A DNA stretch of 64,000 nucleotides. It comes from Saccharum officinarum. Lineage: Eukaryota > Streptophyta > Magnoliopsida > Poales > Poaceae. This document shows positions 57,517 through 64,000 of this stretch, one piece after another. How positions within the stretch are numbered: the first letter of the stretch is position 1; the number at the start of each line of letters is the position of its first letter. A program made the position numbers and the translations under genes. A model generated the notes under the pieces. It was not told the DNA's origin. It made no database searches and worked only from the letters and a program-made list of their open reading frames with translations. The DNA is taken from the NCBI GenBank assembly GCA_020631735.1, contig CM036231.1, positions 5,793,831-5,857,830 of the forward strand, read 5' to 3'.

Positions 57517-59020
57517 TTATTTGTAGGTACCATCGGCATTGGAGGCTTGATTCAATTGGTTTCATTTTGTTCATCATATATTGAGTCAAGTTATGAAGCT
57601 CAATGCATATCCAATTCCAATGCCAAGTCAAAATGAGTGAAGTCCAAAGTACTACAACATACTAGTGTCATGATCAAGTTGTGGATGATTTATTGGAATT
57701 ATTTGATGGCTTGCAAATATTCAAGTTGAAAGCTTGCTATGAATAATCATGAGCTAACCAAGGTATATCTCTTGTTGATTATTTTATTTGGGTGCATATG
57801 AGTTGATTGAATTGGATAAATGTGCAATGTTGCTTGCGATGAGATGATTGAATGGATTAAAAGCTTAGTGATCAAGTTTGGATTGGTTTGTGTTGGATAA
57901 ATTCATAAGATGACATTTAGTAAGTGGATTGGATGGATATATGTCTTGTGAAAGTATTCAAACAAGTTAGTATCAAGTTTGACTCATATTTGATGAAGTA
58001 TTGCTCAATGTATTGAAATCTGTCCAAAATTTAAAATCTGAGCTAGCAGTGATCTTAGCCATGTTTGAGTGAACAAATCTATTTGGATTGGCTTAAAATT
58101 TGGTATACATGCTCTAAACTTATGAAAGAAGATGCTGTAGAAATTTCATGAGAAGTGGATAAGAGATGCTTCGGTTTTGGAGTACATCTTGTCAGCTATA
58201 GTGCAGCAGTTTTCAGCATGTAGCAGTGGTGGAAGATTTAAAATCTGGTAGCAATCTAGATGTCAAATGAATCTCAAATTTTTACAGCTGCTAGATGACT
58301 TAGTGAATCACATCTCCACCAAATTTTATGGCATTTGGATCTGTATATTGGGAGATATGAATTATTCTTTGAAGGGTACAGAATCTGCCAGAAAAGTGAC
58401 AATCATTGGATTAATCTAGAGTCACTTTAATTGAAAGGTCCTCAAGTTGGAAACATGTTTACAAGTGGTTAAGATACCTAAGTTTGGTTTTGGATTGATC
58501 TAGAAGCATGACGAGCAATGAGTACAAAACATTTGATTATGGAATGTACTTGGTGTACTTATTTGGTACTCAATTTGAAGATCAAGATCAAACTTAAGAT
58601 GAAGATGAAGTTTAAGTTCTAGTGATGATTAGAGATCATTTGGTAGAAAGAAAAGGACTTAAACAAGTAGAAAGAGTTGGACTCAAATGTAGATTCAAGG
58701 ATTATTCATCAAGATTGAGTTTATCATTTGGATCAATCAAACTATATCAGTTCAAGTGAGTATCAAGAGTGGTTCTTTGGAGAAAGGTCACTTCTCCCTA
58801 GTGAGGGGCTTGCCGCTGTGTGTAGGTGAAACCAAGTTTGGGACTTGGAAGGCTAACATGGAAGTGGTGATCTGAGGAACTTGTAATGCTTAGTTGAAGC
58901 AATCAAAAGGGTTGATCAAGAAAAGCAAGCAACACCCAAAAGAGAGCTAGTCATGTATTTCAAGTGATATTCTAAGTAGTTCTCTCATACAAGCAAAGAT
59001 GATATAATGAAGCTGTTTGG
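57517..59020 (+). other. non-coding downstream part of element C
   Basis: A/T-rich with many stops in all frames. No pol motif (DSG, SDNG, YVDD, DILTKPL) is visible. Ends near a run of about 15 A at 59024-59039 followed by the small hairpin CCGCCGCAGGCGG. Confidence 0.6.
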
Positions 59021-59123
59021 ACACCAAAAAAAAAAAAAAACCCGCCGCAGGCGGTGTCTCAAGTGGAACAAGTGCGGGCGTGCCAGTGTACTGAGTACAC
59101 AGAGATAACAAGAGAACAAGTAT

Positions 59124-60200
59124 TTTATTAATCATCACGAGTTAATAAATACAAGCTCTCGTAGATGCGCGCGCTATGGCCAGCTGGCGGCGATCTGACT
59201 AGGCGTCGTGGTCTCCTGGTTCCTGGGGCCTCGGAAAGCTCCCAGTTAATTACCCCGGTGAGTCAGGCTCACAGAGTACCTCCGATTCTGCTGCTGTGGT
59301 CGTCGTCTTCAATCTTCGCTTCATGTCTCCATGCTTGTGTGTTGGTGTAGATGTAGATGGCATCGGCATGATGGCCTCGTCGGTCCATGAGCCGGTGTAG
59401 CAGAGCTGGATCATCAGCTTCGCCCGCCCGTGTCGTTCGCCTCGTCGGTGTCGAACGGCACGTAGTGTAGTCGTGGTTGCACTTGCATGGTTGGTGTAGC
59501 TTGGATCGCTTCGGACTCCTCAGCAGCGTCGTCGTGGGTACGCCATGGAACTTGGCCGGCGGGGTTGAACTCATAGTAGTCAATGAAGACCTCGAGTCGG
59601 CGTGGTTGATCTTGTAGTGGTCGAGGAAGACTTGAATCTTCGAGAGTTGAGGAAGACTTGCACTGCTTGCATCTCCCTTGCTTGTACGTAGATGCATATG
59701 TCCTGGGCACGGGTACGTGCACCATGCAAGCATCTCGGCTTCAAGTCACCTCGGACGGAGGCCGCAGAGCAGACTTGTGCGTGTACGGGGCAAGTCGTGG
59801 TGCAGGCGGCGTCGGAGTAGTAGAGCGGCTCCCATGCATGCATGCATAAACAAGACAACACGAAAGCTTTAGATTAGATTGGTTTCTCACCCATGGACGC
59901 CGTTGCGGACGACATCTCCCTTGCTAGCTTCTCTCCGGCTGGTTGCTGGATCGAATGAAGACGCCGGCGGCTTCTGGCTGGCTGCTGGACGACGCTCGCA
60001 CACGCCACCGGCCGGGCGTCGACGAAGAGGCTGGTTGCTGGCGGCGCGCTGCTCTTCGTGGATGTACACGCACGTACACGGGACGGGCCGGGCGTCGTGC
60101 GCTTGGACGAAGAGACAGCTAGCGGCGGCGTTGCCCTCCGTAGACGTGGATGGGAATTGTGATTAGCCTCTCTCGTGGACTCCTAGGCTCCTTTATATAG
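59124..60200 (-). other. possible minus-strand transcription unit, product unknown
   Basis: Minus strand: TATA box CTATATAAAG at 60200-60191, a GC-rich 5' part, a start MSSATASM near 59914 running into the strong donor ATGG|GTGAGAAACC at 59891, and a poly(A) signal AATAAA at 59129-59124. The downstream part has open frames of 103-154 codons (59414-59725, 59269-59733) containing a three-fold degenerate repeat of GTCTTCCTCGACCACTAC-like units. None matches a family I know. Could be a host gene or a repeat with its own promoter. Confidence 0.35.
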
Positions 60201-61151
60201 GCAACAACTAGGGTAGGGAGCAGACTCTTTGCTGCACACGCACGCCGCCAGAAGTTTGTTAGCTTGCGCGAGATATACGGGGCCGTCCTTTTTTTCACGT
60301 GCGAGATATGGTTAGCGTCATTTATCCATCTGGAGAGCTTCCTTCTAGAAGCCTCTGATTGGTTGAACGAATTCTCGTACGTATCTTGTGTTTTCTAATG
60401 CTTGTATTGATCAAGTCATTAGCCCGCTAGCCGCACGTCCTGGGCCTTCGAGCTGGCGCCACTCCATGGGCCAAACTGGCGTACCGCGGTGATATACGAG
60501 GCAGTCCGGCGCACGTACAAGCCATAAGGCCGGTTCAAGTCGTATCCGTATACAACTTGCCTAACATGGACGAGTCATTACGTGCACGTGCACATGCAAC
60601 GTCCCAATCTCTGTGACTAGCTTCCTTATACACGCGTGTGTACGCAGCATGTACTATTTTCATTTCGTTCGTGTACACTATAGCTAGCGTGCACGAGTAC
60701 AACACATCGGTGCATACGGAGGATTTTTGAGCCGGCAAAAATCCATCAAACAAATGCCCCCCACCAAGTTGAGTTTGGATGATGCGTAATGAATCCGGAC
60801 TCAGCTTGGTGAAAAGAATTGGACCGTCATCCAGGCGCAACAACGAGTTGCCGCCATATCTCCCTTGGACTTGAGATTTCGTATTCTCTGCGGACTCGTG
60901 AGATACGTGTATGGGATTCTCTTATATATATCCATGCACCGTACCGAGCTTCCCATAATTCGTAACATACGAGTCCATGCTGCAGCATCCTTGTAACAAG
61001 TTCACGTCATCAGCGCTGCAGCAGATCAATCGCACGCCGGCAAGCAAGCCAAGCCCAAGTACTCGGCAACTCTACATGGGCACCCCAAATTAGCTGCACT
61101 TGTTACTGCTCCATTGTTACTTTAGGATCTTCACAACGCGATTTAATCTTG
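60201..61151. other. intergenic / upstream of the coiled-coil gene
   Basis: Mixed composition, several ACGTG and TATATATA stretches (60925-60932 TATATATA). No credible ORF. The frame of the next gene stays open some way upstream of 61152, so an earlier exon boundary is possible. Confidence 0.4.
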
Positions 61152-63442
61152 ATGCAGATGGGTCGTGGTAACGACGAACGCGTAGGCGAATGGTCCGGCA
61201 GGCAGCGTCGTTCCCAGCGATCCCAAGGCGAGCGCGAGGACGATCCACCACGTCGAGATGCACCCAAGACACGCGGAAATCGGAACACCTCGCAGCCCCG
61301 TGAAGATCTGGCTGATGAGCGTATTTCTCGTCGAGACGTCGCCAAGCCTCGCGGCGACCACAAGAATCAGGACCAACGCGAGGAGCCTCCGATGCGCAGG
61401 GACGAGCGCAAGCTGCGCCAAAGTCAAGACGGCGAAGGATCCTCACGTCACGACGACACGAAGCCCTCTGCCAACCGCGACGATCAGGACAACTCGCGCA
61501 GGAGCAGGTCTGGAGCCCGCAACACCACGGACCAGTACAAAATTGAGTTCCGCAAGCCTCAGGAAAGCAACGGCAGGCGTCGCCCTCAGATGGTTTTGGA
61601 TGACAGCAGCTCAGATTCAGACTCTCCCCAACCAGATGTCCCTCCAAAGAGAAAGCTTCGCAAGGACGGCGCAAGCGATCCCACTGACCGTCCATCGGAG
61701 CCATTAGACAAATCCCTCTCTGCGCCTGTCCTCAGCAAAAGAGATCGCAAGGCGGCGGGCGGCGGTTCTTCACGTGGAGAAGAACCACCCAAGGAGGCGA
61801 GTCCTGCGAAGAGAACCCGCAAAGCTGACGACGGCGTCGAGGGCGAAACTGCAAAGGGCGCCGAAAGGAGAACTCTGACGAAGTCGGATCCTCCTCAAGC
61901 TTCTGCTGATAATACTAAGCCTGCGCAGCCATCTGATGCCGCACTGAAGGTACGACAACTTTTGTGCACATATATTTAATAAATTTGCACGCCAACGTTG
62001 CCGTGTCATGTTATTCTCACAGGGCAAGATTACTCCCGCTCCCGTGACCTGCTTGGGAAACAAAGAGATGAATTCTGACGCTCTTACTTTGGCCGAGCTG
62101 TGCAAAGACAGCGTAAGCATGTTCATAAACTTCTTCTCATCTCTTTTGGAGCTTTAGTAACTTTTTATGTATCCTTGTCAAGCCGATGATGACAGAAGAC
62201 TTAAGCACCCTCCCATGGGATGCAATCTTGTCCGTAGATGTATTTAGCTTTTTCACGGACTCCATACAGGACTACGGAGTTCCCACGGAAGTGGTAAACG
62301 GCCAATCTACAGCTGAGGTGCAGCCAAAGGATGCGGCGCTGCCACCTGCGACAGCTCCCGTCCAGTCGTCGACTCCGGCGCCCTCTTCGGATATCCTCAG
62401 CTCGGATCTGCCGACGGACAATGGGGTACCTGTGCTATCAGGCGACACCATGCGAGCATTGCTTCAAGACGTTGTACCAGCTCAATCAGGATGTGAGCCT
62501 GCACGTCCTGCCAATGACACGGCCACGGAAGGTAATCAAGCTAGCGCATATACACGCTGTCTTGTACATAGCAACACATGCTCATCTATTGATTATTATA
62601 CTCTCTTGCCTGCAGTTGGCAAGGACCCCCAGGACCACATACCGCTCTCCAAGCTGGCAGCCCTGAAGAAGGAGGACAACATGCATCTCCAACTAGTAGA
62701 CCAAGCTAAAGAATTTACTGCCAAGCTGGGGTCAATTAGCATTCCTGCTTTCTTAGACAATGACGCCTCTTTTGTCCTTGATCTACCCAACGATAGACAT
62801 GGTGTGCGCGAGGAATTGAGGGACCTCCAGGCCATGCTAGAGATTAGTCCTCTCAACGAGAAACAGGTGAATCGCCGCATCAAAATGCTCTTGGGTTACT
62901 GGACAGCGATGTATGAAGAGCCGCGCCCTGCGGCCTTAGCTCAACTCATGACCCATATGGCGAGCCTGGCGCAGCGCTTGGAGGGCGACACTTCTTCCTC
63001 TATCGAAGCTAATTCTGTCATGGAGGAAGGACATCAACAACTTGGCGAGCTAGACACCGCCCGCTCCATGACCGTGGCTGAACTAAAGCGTCATGCCGAG
63101 GAGCGTGACGAGGCGCAAGCAAAATACCAGCCCCTCAAGATGGAGCAACAGAACGCTGCCAAAGAGGCTCGCGACTTCGAGGAAAAGGCTCGTAGCTTCC
63201 AGGAGGAAGCTCGTGTTGCCTGGGCACGTGAAAAAGAGCTCCTTGGCAAAGAAGAGGAGCTCTTGAAGAACATCGAGTTTTGTCGGGGACATATCAAGGC
63301 GCTGGAGGCCAGACTTGAGCAGCTGGAGGAGTGCCGGCGCAACATGAAAGCTCAGCTGGAGGACATCGGCCAACTAGAGGATCCGGTGTCTCGGGGCGTC
63401 AAACTTATCCTGAAGTACTCCTTCCTTAAAGATAGAACATGA
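61152..63442 (+). CDS. four-exon coiled-coil protein, about 687 aa, function unknown
   Basis: Exons 61152-61949, 62023-62112, 62183-62531 and 62616-63442 join in phase with donors AAG|GTACGA, AGC|GTAAGC, AAG|GTAATC and acceptors CACAG, TCAAG, CTGCAG. The last intron (84 bp) is also open if retained. The first exon encodes a charged, disordered region (RRDERKLRQSQDGEGSSRHD; later KRKLRKDGASD, SPAKRTRK, which could be nuclear signals). The third exon is Pro/Ser/Thr-rich. The last 160 residues form a long coiled coil (AELKRHAEERDEAQAKYQ ... KALEARLEQLEECRRNMKAQL). The layout recalls the C-terminal half of plant mobile-domain (aminotransferase-like) proteins that travel with transposons, but no such domain is visible. 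Acceptor CTTGATGCAG before the second ATG (61158) could mean missing 5' exons. Confidence 0.6.
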
Positions 63443-64000
63443 GGTCATCCCTAGCTGGGCCACATTCACAGTAGCCCCGTAGGAGACTAGCTATTTCTTA
63501 GCATCACCTAGTTTGTCTAGACTCTTATGTTTGAGTCTTTTTTTTTACTTTTGCTGAACCTTAGTTAAATAAGTTGGGCATCGCTAGATGCATGCACCCC
63601 TTTTATATATTATATAATAGTCGAGTGAACAGGTTATATCCGTCAAGCCAATACAGGATTCACATATATGTTCCCTTCTTGCTTGACCGATCATAAACGT
63701 GTACGAGCACTTTTTTTGTTATTCCTCGCGTATGCACGGCGATAGAGCTGCGCACAAGCTCGCACACGTCTGTTCCTCGCGTTTGTACATGTCACCATAT
63801 ACATCTGACTTAGCCACCGGCCCCATTGCTAGCGTCAGAGTTATCTTTGATGGACAGAACAGGCGTGCCTTCGTCTTGCAGTTGGCCGGCGACGGTGAAC
63901 AGGGATTTTTCCGCCACTGTTTCCTCCAGGCATGGGCGGTTGTCAGCACGGCGCCCTCCGTAGAACTGGGGCAGCAGAGACGTGCGCCCAACGGGGCTGA
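63443..64000. other. 3' flank of the coiled-coil gene
   Basis: Starts with the probable 3' untranslated region. T-rich and TATATATTATATAA at about 63605. Open frame 63719-63991 minus has no recognisable domain and runs near the window end. Confidence 0.35.

Larger units (their letters stand above)
52936..59020 (+). mobile_element. copia-type element C with gag but no pol; right end unclear
   Basis: LTR 52936-55473 (TGAAAGGTCC ... CCCTACA), a perfect Met-tRNA primer site, an intact gag ORF, then 1.5 kb of non-coding sequence. No protease, integrase, RT or second LTR is found before the poly(A)-like run at about 59024-59039. Left flank GCGCC; no matching right duplication seen. TGAAAGGTCC recurs at 58434 and might mark a decayed 3' LTR start, but the following sequence does not match. 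Interpreted as a non-autonomous or 3'-truncated relative of A and B. Confidence 0.8.

Noticed and set aside
58434..58500. TGAAAGGTCC as the start of a 3' LTR of element C
   Set aside because: Only the first ten bases and a short TTTGGTTTTGG phrase match; the following sequence does not align with 52936 onward.

Overview
This 64 kb window looks like nuclear DNA from a large, repeat-rich grass genome. An Andropogoneae grass of the Saccharum/Sorghum/Miscanthus type is my inference. The evidence is introns with GT..AG borders, grass-type Ty1/copia elements with 1.5-2.5 kb LTRs, a Ty3/gypsy element whose LTR starts TGTAACACCCC, and Tourist, Stowaway, hAT and Mutator-like MITEs with clean target-site duplications (TSDs). 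I saw no bacterial, organellar or viral genome segment.

Layout. 1-5667: decayed minus-strand copia element A, cut by the window edge. 6615-7925: broken minus-strand host gene with an ERCC1/XPF-type helix-hairpin-helix C-terminus, probably PARTING DANCERS-like. 8387-9043: two MITEs. 10441-19202: plus-strand gypsy element with ATAGG TSDs and a 3' LTR that has lost its first 1.2 kb. 20103-20318: possible small membrane-protein ORF. 22576-28487: minus-strand TG..CA unit of 5.9 kb with CACAT TSDs, best read as a giant solo LTR. 28502-28728: hAT MITE. 28925-30068: intact two-exon MYB-related transcription factor (SHAQKYF type), the clearest intact host gene. 31478-32462 plus 43229-43700: an older LTR-element fragment split by copia element B (32463-43228, minus strand, both LTRs). 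43832-52152: microsatellite, several DNA transposons and a possible small gene. 52634-52935: first exon of a host gene cut off by copia element C. 52936-about 59020: element C, with one LTR and an intact 663-codon gag with four zinc knuckles, but no pol. 59124-60200: possible minus-strand transcription unit. 61152-63442: four-exon coiled-coil protein gene of unknown function.

How it works together. Most of the window is nested retrotransposon DNA. Elements A and B and the gypsy element are dead: stops, frameshifts and lost catalytic residues. Element C is the exception, with an intact gag behind a perfect initiator-tRNA primer site. All four LTR copies of the three copia elements carry, immediately upstream of the TATA box, an array of the CpG-rich palindromic motif GACCGGACGCG(TCCGGTC). 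I rate this shared promoter-proximal array the most interesting structure here. I found no clear new defence, metabolic or regulatory gene system.
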